Shown here: piece after piece, positions 23,788 to 35,216 of the stretch
Layout: each line of letters opens with the position of its first letter
How positions within the stretch are numbered: the first letter of the stretch is position 1
NCBI GenBank assembly: GCA_963277665.1
Contig: OY728165.1
Span: forward strand, 1,753,332,772-1,753,396,771
Direction of reading: 5' to 3'
Length of the DNA: 64,000 nucleotides
Source: Viscum album
Taxonomy: Eukaryota > Streptophyta > Magnoliopsida > Santalales > Viscaceae
Notes under the pieces: model-generated
Seen by the model: the letters and a program-made list of their open reading frames with translations, nothing else
Told to the model about the DNA's origin: nothing
The model's database searches: none
Position numbers and translations under genes: made by a program

Positions 23788-26700
23788 AGAGGTGACCCAA
23801 GACAAACATGACTTAAATAATAAGTTAAAATCATGATTTTTATATTACATATCACAACAGTTTCCCAACCCAAATTTAATGAGGTTTAGTGTCTTGTATA
23901 ATAGTTAAATAAACATATTATTTTACTACACCAATGAACATTTATCCACAATCATGATCCTACATACCCTTAATAAACCCCTTAAATTATATAACTAACA
24001 TCATAACTTCGGGACTGGGAACATATGAAAGGGGTGGGCTCACCCTTTTAGACATATAAATATTCTACCCCATTCATATAACATTTCTATCTCACAAGAT
24101 ATAATCTTCTGTGAAGTGAATTAGAATGAGATATAGTTCCCTCCTATCTCATGATCCATATATTTGTCTTCCATTTAAAAAAAATAATCATCACATTATA
24201 AAATAACCTATATAAATAAAATCACCTTCATAATATTTCTAAATAAGAATATAATGAAACCATGAAATAAAATTAGATTCATTAAACACAAAAATAAAAC
24301 AATGAATTATATATATTGATAAAAAACTATATAACCCATTATAATTACATAATAAAAGAACAACATACTGTGATGCATGAAAAATAACTCTGAATGAAGT
24401 AGATCATCATAAATATAATGAAAACCAAATCAAAAAATGTATTTTTCTTTGATTTTTTATTGGTTATCGTAAAATTATTGGTTATGAGCCTCTTTTAAAA
24501 AAGTATCAATTTATTTAAATAAAAATTATAAGGGTAACATTCATTGAATTGAAATTGGTTTAAAAAATACATTATCTAGACATAAAAATAGAACATAATT
24601 TACAAGGGAAAGTTATGGAAAAATGATTTTCATTTAAGAAATTATATAACCCAAAGAAAGAAGTTTGAGATACCAAGTACCTTATAGATGAAAATTCTTG
24701 GATCCAATTATGTATAAGACATATGAAAACCTAATTTCATGATGTTTGAAATAAAATATCATTGAAAGACATAATTATTTTTAAAATTATAAGTTAATAT
24801 AAATTTAACGAAATTACTCTTAAAAGATTATTTAATTTTTTTTAAAAAGGATACTGAAAATACATTGAATTTATTACATTTTAAAATAAATATTTAATAA
24901 ATTAAAAAATAAATAAGGCTTATCAAATAAAAATGTGGATTGAAAGATAAAATTCTCTTATTTTGAAAGGATGGAAAAATATTATGAACATTTTTAAATG
25001 ACCTTATTGAAAAAATAAATCATTAAATGAATATTAAATTATCATTTCAAAATTATATAGGAAACTAGGTGAATAACATAAATCAATCTATATTTGTTTC
25101 CAAAAATATAGGAGAATGTTTTAGGGAATGAAAATATAGACATGGAAGAAATGATACAGTAGTAAGAATGAAATCTGTTCTTACATACGGTGCACTATTA
25201 TTTTGGACAAAATTTAATAATAGTATTATATAGTGATAAATAGAATTAATATCCCAATAAATGAAGTTTAAAATAACAAAAATCATCATATTTTATAGTT
25301 GATAAATCATGAATGATTATAGTCAAAGAGGTGTGACTATTACCAGATAAAGAGATTGAAGTCCTGAAAACCCCTAACTTTTTTTTGAATCTTTTGAATT
25401 GAAAACCCATGAGAGATAGAACATTAAATAAAACAATTTATTTAATGAATATAAAAATATCATGAGAGAAAATTAAAATGAGTAATTGTTCAAACCATTT
25501 AAAATTAATTGTTGGTTTTAGCCTAAACATGTCTCTATGGATTTGAATTTGACACAAAGAAACCCTTACAACTTGATAAAGGAATGTATTGAAGGAAAAT
25601 TCTAGATAAAATGTGAATTGAAAATTTATATCTCATAAAAAATAAGATTTATTATGAATTAATTAATTTATTAACTATATATTCCACTTTAAATAGAAAT
25701 AAATTTAAAATAAGAAATCATTCCAAGCAAAAGTGAACTTGAGAGAAAAAACCCTTACCTTGCTTCCTTATTTAGCTTATAACACTCTAACCTCATGTAA
25801 AATTTACATAACAGACTTATTTGTGAATTTAATTAACCTAATAATAAATATTACCCATTTATAATCCTTATTATAATTACTTATCACTATTATATTAATT
25901 AGATATAGCGTATTATGACCATTATGTGATAATAACTTTAATTATTTGGCCCATGTGTAATAATTTTAATATCATTACCCATAATTTTATAATAAGTTTA
26001 TTATTGGTATATAATTTAATGTTCTATAATTTATAACCTGTATTCATTTAAATTTTTTCTTATTTTATTCTATATGTATTTTGGTTATGTTATGAGAAAA
26101 TCAAATTGATAACGACTAATTTTATTAAAATTTTTAAATTTAAAAGTAACGTTAATAATAATTTAAATAATTAAAATAATATTTCCATCAACATATACTA
26201 ATAATTATTATATTAATATTTTAAAATAATATTACTCTTAAAATTACAATGGTCATCCATATTAATATTTTGAAATGTTGTTCACATTTTTTGTATACCG
26301 AACCAAACAAGAACACACATTAACTCGATTGTAGAGTATTTTTAAAGAAGTATTTCATCTAATATAAGATAATTATAAATGATTAATAATGAAATTATTT
26401 AAAATTTTATAATGATTGATGATATTTAATGATATTTATATCATTTATCAAAATATAGATGAAAATCGAAAAATGTTTCATCATGGTGGAGACAGTCCGC
26501 ATGTATATAGATTAGCATACATGTTTCTCAATGCATTAGGGGAGGTGAAATTTGATATTAAATTAATATTTAAGAATAATAATTCTATGTGATATATAAT
26601 ATTTATACATCATTACCACTATTAATACCATACACGTGGGTATCTAATGAAAAGTAAAAGATGTCGGTTCGTAGAGGCAGTAATCTGCGCAAAACACTAA

Positions 26701-26862
26701 GGGTGATATTTTATTCTTCTAAGTGGGTTGAAATGAATAAATAAGGGTTTTTAATTTATTATAAAAAAAAATATTATTGTAATTATATTTAATTTTATTT
26801 TATTATTTTGGTAATGATATTATTTTTATGAGTAATATTAAGAAGAAAATCTTAAGGAGGAG
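23788..26862 (-). repeat. B array LTR2 (its first bases lie beyond element G)
   Basis: It is the homologue of LTR1, about 3.1 kb. The left end GAGGTGACCCAAGACAAACATGAC corresponds to GAAGTGACCTAATCATGTCAT of LTR1. Its minus-strand start was separated by the insertion of G and continues at 38,842-38,862. The primer binding site expected left of 23,788 is too decayed to recognise. No gene is present. Confidence 0.6.
26858..26862. repeat. Target-site duplication of element G, left copy
   Basis: AGGAG lies directly before the LTR start TGTAACACC. It is identical to 38,837-38,841 after the 3' LTR. Confidence 0.9.
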
Positions 26863-28301
26863 TGTAACACCCGAGACTTTTATGTTATATAAATCATCGA
26901 AGGAATCTTTTTCTACACACAACACTTGATTGTCTTGCTTTACACGAAATCGCGACCTTCCTCAATAGCTTGCGTCGTACGCAATATCGAGTTTCACTAA
27001 ACAATGACATGCTATTAAAATATTATTAAAACTAGCAGTTATGAATAGTAATAATAACTTTTGAAATTTTATAAATTTTATTTTTCAAAATGGACTTCAT
27101 TTTTGGACTCGGAATATCGAAATTAGCCTGGGGTGAAATTTTGGTATTTTTTTGAAAACTTTCAATTTTTGATGAATAGTGAAACCACTAAGTGGTCGTT
27201 AAAAGAACTGAATTTGTCATAAAATTTAAATTTACTGCTTCTGTGAGTGGAATTTCGAAAATCCGAGAGACATGGTTGATGTCAGTAAGTAAAATGTGGT
27301 TCAATGAGATGAAAATAATTTTTTGGTGAATAATAACTTTTTACTTTTTTTTACCACGGTTAAAAGTAAATAGGGTAATTAAGAGTAAAAATGATATTAT
27401 TATTACCCTAACACATGTCCTAATTCTATTGGACAAGTGTAATTCGACCAAAAAAATACTTAGGAATAAACTATGACCATTCAGGCCCACTTGGATTAGA
27501 TTAGGACATTTATTATTAATTTATTTAAAGAAGGGTTAAAATAGACAAATCAAAGTTTAATAACTAAATCATTCTTAATATATAGTTATACATAAGATAA
27601 ATTCGACTATAAATATTCATTAGAAATATAAATATATTTCCTACATAATTGTATTTTATTTGTAATTTTTAGACCTTAAATAAATTAATTTATTTATGAC
27701 ACAACGATGATGCAGTAATTATCTTATTAATGAAATATTGACATAATTGATGTTATAAATACCCAAATAAATATAATTTTAGACTTTTTATGAATTAAAC
27801 TAATTTTATATGTTAATATGACATTTATTATTGATTTAATTAACTTTTTTCGAGCTTATCATTCTGTTATGATTTTCACAAAAATCAATTATTGAATAGT
27901 GTCAAAATTGACATAAAATAGTTTTTAAAACAAATATTATATTATTAATTGTTATTTTATTCCTAAAAATCTAAGGATAGGACAAATGACTTCTATAGGG
28001 TTATATATATTAATAATAAACAACTTGGGGTTCTTTTGGCTTGATATTTTACGTTTATTAACCTTATAGTATAAGAACAGAAGAAGACACGGTAAAAGTA
28101 TAATTATTTAAATTAATGTTAAATCTAAATGATAAGGTTAAAATAGGAACCTAAACTTGTCTAAATTCTATAGGATGAGAGTATTTCAACCAATCCACAC
28201 CTTAGCTTCTAAATAAATCAATTTGGATCTATTTAAAACCGAACATGACTTTACAATAAAATAATATTTTTAGTTATTCCAAAGGTTCCCCTCTCCTCCC
28301 T

Positions 28302-28309
28302 TATAAAAG
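28302..28309 (+). promoter_or_regulatory. TATA box of the G 5' LTR
   Basis: TATAAAAG is embedded in a pyrimidine-rich setting (CTCCTCCCT before, CACCTCCTCCCTC after). It is conserved at the same LTR offset (base 1,440 or so) in the 3' LTR at 36,658. It probably sets the start of the retrotransposon transcript about 30 bases downstream. Confidence 0.75.
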
Positions 28310-28648
28310 GGCACCTCCTCCCTCTCTTCCTCTCACCACTTTGAGCCTTCAATCTCGGCCAAACCATTCCATTTTCTCCCCTCCACTTCCCTAGAGACAT
28401 CCTAAAGGTCCTGGTATTCTTCAAAGACCAATTTTAGTGCCCTAAAAGTAGGTCTGAAAGAAGCACTTCAAAGAAGAGGTAATATCCATTACCGATCCTT
28501 TCCAATTTCTTTCTTCTTCAAATTCTTATTCTTTAGGTGTTTCATTATGAAGTAATAACATCATTATAACTCATATACTGATATATTATTAAAATTATGA
28601 AACAACCCTATTTAACCATCTATCCATCCTATGGAAAATGAAATCACC

Positions 28649-28864
28649 GCGCGTGCGTACGTACGGAATACCGTCTCCACGCCGTGGTGTAATCTATATT
28701 CCACCACCACCTTACTTGGATGGGTTTAACGGTGTAAATAATTACTATATATGACTATTATAAAGTGATATTGATTCTGAAATAGTATACATACACTCCA
28801 ATACAATTCCACGATCATAGGAACGATATCATCACTCGTGCATACGTACGGAATACCGTCTCCA
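28649..28864 (+). repeat. Spaced CGTACG-type direct repeat in G LTR
   Basis: Two CpG-rich motifs, each containing CGTACG followed by GAATACCGTCTCCA, lie at 28,649-28,682 and 28,838-28,864, about 190 bases apart. The core CGTACGTACG is itself palindromic. The matching pair in the 3' LTR is at 37,006-37,037 and 37,196-37,222, with several CpG sites changed. They lie downstream of the TATA box, so probably in the transcribed leader. Confidence 0.75.
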
Positions 28865-30479
28865 TTATGTGATGCGACTCGTTCTACATGATCTTCATTT
28901 CATAATGATTATATAAATTAATTTAATGAATGAATATGATATATATTACACTAATACCATTCTGGAAATGATGTATCTATAACCTAAAGAGAAGAATATG
29001 AATTTATTCGACAAAACACGCATAAGAACAAAAAGTAATAAACACCCGAATAACATGTAGTAATGAAATATTACTAATAATAAGCTAGGAATATGACCAT
29101 ATATGATAACATAAAAATAAGAATGATTCTATAATAAGTCAATAACATTATTTAAATCATTATACAAGAGGTTCGGGCACGTACAAAGCATATCGGACCA
29201 AAGGTAAGGGAAATATCACAATCTCATTTTTATGTGAGATTGTTTATACTTTGGCATTTACTGGGGTGTATTTTATCATCCAAATCCATGTTTCCTCAAT
29301 ATGTGATATTTATATCCTTCTAAAATAGTTTATATCCAATTTTACCCTTTGGTGAGTTTTTAGTAAAAGATATGAAAGGAATATTTTTTCATTTTTCGTA
29401 CGAGGTACTTTTTGACTTTTCCGAAAAAAGTCCGAGAAGAATGTTTTTTTATCTTATACAACATGAATGGATTTTTAAAAAATTATTTCTAAGAAGCTTT
29501 ATTTACAAGTTTTCAAGTTTATTCTTAATCAAATTCTCTTATTTTATAATTGTACCACATGTTAAGAAAGGAAAAGTGTTTTTGAAGCAGAAAGGATATT
29601 TTCCTCAAGAATAGAGTTCAAGTGTTTATCAAAATTATTTTCCATCTAAGTAATAAAGGGTTCTGTTTTTATCCCTATTATTACATTGCTTTGATTATTT
29701 TGTGATGTAATTATATTCATTTATCTTATATGAATTTCTTTATGATGTCACGGTGTTTAAGATTCCCATTTTTATTACATGGGTTATGCAATGATGTATG
29801 ATTTATGATTTTGTGGCACACATAAGAATGGTATCATTATGAGATGGGTGGGACCTATATCTCCCTCCAATGAATTGGGTAATGATTTTATATCTCATGA
29901 GATAGACATGGCTGGAATGGTAGGTTATACTGGTTCAGTGAAATAGGACTGAAACGAGGGTGACTCGGTTCAGAAATGGACTTTGACTACTAAGATAGTC
30001 TTGGAAATGAGTCTGGACTAATAAGAAATGATTTTCTATGATTATGTGTGTATTCCACAAAGTTTCAGGTTTTAAGTTATGATTATTTGTATTACATTTC
30101 ACTTCTATGATTTATCCCATGTTATGATATTATGATCTCTTTTGCAGGATAAGATTTCCAAAAGTTATGTTCTTATGTATATGATGTGATTGATATTTCT
30201 TTTGTTTACCCTTAATGAGAATTTGAGCTCACCCTTTTGTATGTTTTATTTCCCGAGGTCAGGAAAAAGGTTAATAAGTAGAATATTCCAAAAGGGACTC
30301 TAGATATGATGAAATAAATGGGAGGAAAAGTAGATGCTTTACGAACCAGTTGTTTATGTTTCCCAGTTTCTAAAGACAATATACCTATACGGTCCTTTCT
30401 TGGTTTTGTTATATATTGTAATTTGTGTGCTTCAATTCTAAAGTAATAACAATGTATGTAAAGTATGGGTAATTATAGT

Positions 30480-30490
30480 TGGTATCAGAG
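30480..30490 (+). other. Primer binding site of element G
   Basis: TGGTATCAGAG lies two bases after the LTR end and is complementary to the 3' end of plant initiator tRNA-Met. The next bases (GAAAGG) depart from the usual CA. Confidence 0.9.
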
Positions 30491-30703
30491 GAAAGGTATA
30501 GTCAACCTTTGGAAACTAGGATGTAAAATCCTTAGTGAGAACCCTAAGGATAAGTATAAGCATAGAACAAAATATTAGTGTTTTAGAAATGGCCATGAAT
30601 AACCTAGGATAAGACCTTAAGTGTAAAATTTTATTCCTGATTATGTGGTTTTCCTATTATAAGTAGTGTTTCTCACACTATTCTTCTTGGTTTTATTCAA
30701 TAG

Positions 30704-31401
30704 ATGGAACCCAAAGGAACCATGTTAATGCGGAATGCGACAGGCAATGCAATGATTGTCCCCCTGAGCAACCAAACATTATGGGAGCTAGAATAAAAAA
30801 TCTTGTAGCCATGCTCACACAACTTTCTCAAGCTATGAATCATGAAGGACTTCCAAACGAGCAAAGGAAGGAGAAACATTCTGTTGAATCCTTCATGAGA
30901 CACATTCCACCTTCATTCAGCGGGTCTACTGATCCATTAGTTTATGAACAATGGATTAGTACTACTAAAAAGATATTTTCAGTTCTTCAGTGTTCTGAGC
31001 ATGATAAAGTCATCCAAGCAGTGTATCATTTGGAGGGTGATGCTGATCAATGGTGGAATCTTATTAAGAATACAAGGAAAAGGGATGAAATTGAGTCCAT
31101 GGAATGGGACGAGTTCAAGAACTTATTTTTCAATAAGTTCTTCCCTTGTATTATCCGAAAAAAGATGGAGAAAGAGTTTCTTGAACTGAAGCAAATGGAT
31201 GATGAATCTGTTGGTACCTATGAAGAAAATTTTACAAGACTTGCAAGGTACGCTTCTGGTATTATTATCCAACCTGAGAGTAAGATTGATCGATTCTTTA
31301 GTGGCTTAAAACCAAGTCTTCGAAGGGCCTTATCCATAAGGGACTTCAATAGCAACGAGGAAATCATTCGATGTGCTCTCAAAGTTGAGATGGAGATTTG
31401 A
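30704..31401 (+). pseudogene. G gag (capsid part), frameshifted
   Basis: The main open frame, 30,781-31,401, gives the plant gypsy capsid domain: NIMGARIKNLVAMLTQLSQ at the start, then the core with IQAVYHLEGDADQWW, EWDEFKNLFFNKFFP, EKEFLELKQ and YEENFTRLARYA. A plausible initiator ATG at 30,704 is in another frame, so a shift lies between 30,704 and 30,781. The upstream sequence continuous with 30,781 reads CPPEQPNIM, as in related gags, so 30,781 is an internal Met rather than the true start. The frame ends in TGA at 31,399, before the nucleocapsid, which resumes in another frame. Gag would form the virus-like particle. Confidence 0.85.
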
Positions 31402-31481
31402 GTAACCCATCAGCCATATTGGTTTGATAAGAAGAGGAAAATGGAATTCAAAAAAAATATAAAGAGAAAACTGAAAAGAAG

Positions 31482-31955
31482 ATGAGCTTTCCCTTATGCA
31501 CAAAGTGTGGAAAGGAACATGGAGGGAGTTGTCTTAAAGGGAAAAGTAAATGATTCAAATGTGGAAAGGAAGGTCATCGGGCATTTGAATGCCGCGATGA
31601 TGGGAAGAAGATGTCTAATGATACAAATAAGGGAAGGGATGCACATAATGAACCTACTACACTTCAATGTTTCACGTGCAAGGATATGGGACATTATTCC
31701 AATAAATTCCCTAATCCAAGGGTTGATGATGATGGTCGACGCCAACAAACTCTTAAGGAAAAAGGAAAAGGAAAGTCACATGAAATTCCTATCAGCGATG
31801 TGGAGTACGATAACGATGTGGTGAAAGGTACACTTACCATCCACTCTAAAGTAGCAAATGTTTTATTTGATTATGGATCCACCCACTCCTTTATTTCTGA
31901 ATAATTTTCTAAGGATATCACGTTATTACCTCAATAGTTAGATGTTGAGTTAGCT
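31482..31955 (+). pseudogene. G nucleocapsid zinc knuckles and protease (stops)
   Basis: The frame from 31,482 reads CTKCGKEHGGSC, then FKCGKEGHRAFEC, then CFTCKDMGHYSNKF. These are three zinc-knuckle-like modules: the second lost its first Cys to TGA at 31,551, and the third lost its last Cys to Phe. The protease loop reads VLFDYGSTHSFIS. The catalytic Asp (31,869) remains but the following Ser of the Asp-Ser/Thr-Gly triad is Tyr. Stops follow at 31,902 (TAA) and 31,935 (TAG). The same frame continues into RT, so this is one ancestral pol frame. Confidence 0.85.
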
Positions 31956-33650
31956 ATGACAACCCCTAATGGCACAACAGTCACATCAATAGTTTATAAT
32001 TCTTCTCCGATTGAAGTTTGTGGGAAAGTGCTTCCTGCAAATCTTGTGATCCTTCCTATAGTGGAATTTGATGTGATTCTTGGCATGGATTGGCTTTCTC
32101 TACATGGAGCTCATATCAATTTCCAAAGAAGGGAAGTCACATTTCATATTCTAGATCAATCTATGATCTTCTATCGATGCAAGGATGAATATAACCTTCC
32201 AGTGGAAATTCCTTCCATCTTATGGGTCTTGATTCCACTAAATGAATGTTATTTATCTCAAATGGTTGGTGAGAAACTCACAATTAAGAATATTCTCTTT
32301 GTACAGGAGTTTGATGATGTATTTCTAGAGGAATTATTGGGTCTTCCACCGAATTGTGAAGTTGAGTTTTCAATAGAACTCATACCGGGTGCTTTACCTA
32401 TTTCAAAGACACCTTATAGAATGGCCCCAATTGACTTGCAGGAATTGAAGAAGCAACTCCAAGAGAATCTTGATAATGGGTTCATACACCCTAGTGCATC
32501 ACCTTGGGTAGAACCTATTCTGTTTGTTAATAAGAAAGATGGATCAATGAGACTCTGCATTGATTATCGAGAACCTAACAAGATCACTATCAAGAAAAAA
32601 TATCCTCTCCCACACATTGATGACCTATTTGACCAACTACGCAGAGCTAAATACTTTTCCAAGATTGATCTTCGTTCAGGGTATCATCAATTAAGGGTCA
32701 AAAGGGAGGATATACCAAAGACGACTTTCCGTACAAGGTATGGACACTATGAATTTATAGAGATTCCATTTGGTATTACTAATTCCCCTGCTATCTTCAT
32801 GGATCTGATGAATCGAGTTTTTAGAGACTATCTTGATCAGTTTGTGGTAGTCTTTATAGACGATATTCTTGTCTATTCAAAGACCAAGGAAGAACATGAC
32901 GATCACTTGAGAATTCAATTGAAGACCCTAAGAAAGGAGAACCCTTATGCCAAATTTACCAAGTGTGAATTTTGGCTTCAAAAAGTTGCATTTTTGGGTC
33001 ACATAATCTCAAAAGAGGGGATATCTGTGGATCCAGCAAAAACAGAGGTTATCGAAAGATGGTCGAGACCAACAACAGTGATTGAGATCCGAAGTTCTCT
33101 TGGTTTGGCTGGATATTATCGATGTTTTGTGAAAGATTTTTCACGATTATCTAATCCACTCAACAAGTTGACTCGGAAAGGAGTTAAGTTTGTTTAGACG
33201 GAGGAATGTGAAGAGAATTTCAAGGAGTTGAAAAGAAGGTTATCCAGTGCACCTGTGGTCACTCTGCCTTGTAGTGTAGAAAGGTTTGTGATCTACAGTG
33301 ATGCATTCAAGAAGGTATTGGGGTGTGTTCTTATGAAAAATGATATGGTGATAGCTTTTTCCACACGACAGTTGAAAATACATGAGTAAAATTACCCAAC
33401 TCATGATTTGGAGTTAGATGTGGTAATCTTTTCATTAATGATTTGGAGGCATTACCTTTATGGTGAAAGGTGTGATATTTATACTGATCATAAAAGTTTA
33501 AAGTATATTTTCACACAAAAGGAGCTGAATATGCACCAAAGAAGATGGTTGGAGATGATTATGGATTATGATTACTCAATCCATTACCACCCTGGGAATG
33601 CAAACAAGGTGGAAGATGCATTAAGTCGACAAGACCATGCCAGTTTATCC
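31956..33650 (+). pseudogene. G reverse transcriptase and RNase H
   Basis: The 413-codon open stretch 31,956-33,197 holds the protease tail ([12 protein letters not shown]) and nearly complete [53 protein letters not shown] and [11 protein letters not shown]. The catalytic Asp pair (32,859-32,864) is intact. A TAG at 33,195 replaces the usual Trp. RNase H continues in frame ([49 protein letters not shown]), with a further TAA at 33,387. The second half of RNase H is joined to integrase in an open stretch from 33,390. RT is the best-preserved enzyme in the window, but stops on both sides prevent a full polyprotein. Confidence 0.92.
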
Positions 33651-35177
33651 ATGATGAGGATCACAAAAGATCCAATATTTATGGATTTACAAAGAATGGA
33701 TCTTGGAATTATAATGGAAGGGGAAAATTCTTATCTTTCTCAAATGAATGTTCAACCATCTATACATGTGAAGATTAAAGAGGCACAAAAAGAAGATGTC
33801 GAGTTTCAAAAGAAGGTAAGAAATGTTCCTAAATTCAACTTTGATTGTGATGGGATAATAAAGTTCAGGAATCATGTTTGTGTTCCTCCCATCCCCAAAT
33901 TAAAGGAGCTGCTGGTTGAGGCTCATAGTTCTTCATTCTCTATTCATCCTGGAAGCACGAAGATGTATAGGGACCTGAAAGAGTACTTCCGGTGGGATGG
34001 CATGAAAAGAGATGTTGCTGAATATGTCTCTCGATGCTTGGTTTGTCAGCAAGTTAAAGCTGAGAGACAGAAGTCTAAGGGGATGTTACAACCATTACCC
34101 ATTCCCGAATGGAAATGGGAAAACATCACTATGGACTTTGTCACAGGACTTCCTAAAACATCCAAAGGCAATTATGCTATTCGGGTCATAGTTGATCATC
34201 TTACAAAGTCTGCACAATTCATTGCTATTAGAGAGGATTTCTCTCTGGACCAGCTTTCCAGGATATATGTAAAGGAAGTGGTAAGATTACATGGAGTACC
34301 ACTTTCTATTATATCTGATCGGGATCCGAGGTTTATCTCAAATTTCGGGCGAAGTCTTCATGATACTCTGGATACAGAGTTATGTTTCAGCACTGCTTAT
34401 CATCCTCAGACAGATGGTCATTCGGACAGAACAATTCAAACTCTAGAAGATATGTTGAGAGCTTTCTCTATGGATTTCAAAGGTTGTTGGGATCAACACC
34501 TACCTTTTGTGGAATTTTCTTATAATAATACATTTCTCTCTAGTATTCAGATGTCTCCTTATGAAGCTCTCTATGGAAAGAAATGCAGGACTCCAACTTG
34601 ATGGGATGAAGTTGGGGAAAGAAATCTATTAGGACCTAATCTCGTTGATGAAGTGGAAGAAAAGGTCAGATCTATTCAACAACACATAAGAGCAGCTCAG
34701 AGTCGACAGAAAAGTTATGCCGACAACCGAAGAAAAGACCTAGAGTTTGAAGTGGGTGATAAAGTGTTCTTACGAATATCTCCTTGGAAGAGGGTTATGA
34801 GATTTGGAAAAAAGGGGAAGTTGAGCCCTAGATATATCGGTTCTTTTGAAATACTGGATCGTGTTGGGAAGGTAGCTTACCGATTGACGCTTCCACCGAA
34901 TCTCTCTCAAGTTCACGATGTGTTCCTTGTATCTCTCCTGAGAAACTACATACCTGATCCTTCACATGTACTCAGCTCAGAAGTTGTACCACTGGAGCAA
35001 GATCTTTTTTATGAATAACAACCGATAGAGATTCTGGATCGTAGAGAAAAAGTCCTACGAAACAAGACCACTCGATTGGTGAAAGTTTTATGGAGGAACC
35101 ACCAATTAGAAGAAGCTACATGGGAGCTTGAGGATATGATGAGGGAGAGGTATCCTCATCTGTTTGTTACAAAGTGA
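33651..35177 (+). pseudogene. G integrase with chromodomain-like tail
   Basis: The HHCC zinc-binding domain is visible ([28 protein letters not shown]). The core shows Asp in [10 protein letters not shown] (34,134), Asp in IISDRDPRF (34,317), and then [15 protein letters not shown]. The catalytic Glu of the usual QSER is Asp (codon 34,425-34,427) with the normal 35-residue spacing, so DDE has become DDD. TGA at 34,599 replaces Trp in TPTW. The C-terminal part (SRQKSYADNRRKDLEF, YIGSFEILDRVGKVAYRL, SQVHDVFLVSLLRNY) and a chromodomain-like tail (PIEILDRREKVLRNK, LEEATWE) follow, split by TAA at 35,016. The frame ends at TGA 35,175. Confidence 0.9.
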
Positions 35178-35203
35178 AGAATTTAGAGGGAGAAATTCAT
35201 TTT

Positions 35204-35216
35204 AAGGGGGGTAGAA
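35204..35216 (+). other. Polypurine tract of element G
   Basis: AAGGGGGGTAGAA directly precedes the 3' LTR start TGTAACACC, where plus-strand DNA synthesis is primed. Confidence 0.9.

Larger units (their letters stand above)
26863..30477 (+). repeat. Element G 5' LTR
   Basis: It starts TGTAACACCCGAG and ends ATTATA, so the termini are TG...TA. It contains a TATA box at 28,302, so U3 is about 1.47 kb. A pair of CGTACG-containing repeats lies downstream of the TATA box (28,649 and 28,838). Non-coding downstream segments include the GAGATGGGTGGG...CTCATGAGAT block near 29,840-29,910. No gene is present; the 80-codon frame at 29,372-29,614 is not preserved in the 3' LTR. Confidence 0.95.

Noticed and set aside
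29372..29614. 80-codon open frame in the G 5' LTR
   Set aside because: The homologous stretch in the 3' LTR has frame-breaking differences, and the sequence is non-coding LTR.
31507..31824. 105-codon plus frame overlapping the G nucleocapsid
   Set aside because: It is another frame of the zinc-knuckle region. The frame with three knuckle-like motifs is the real one.
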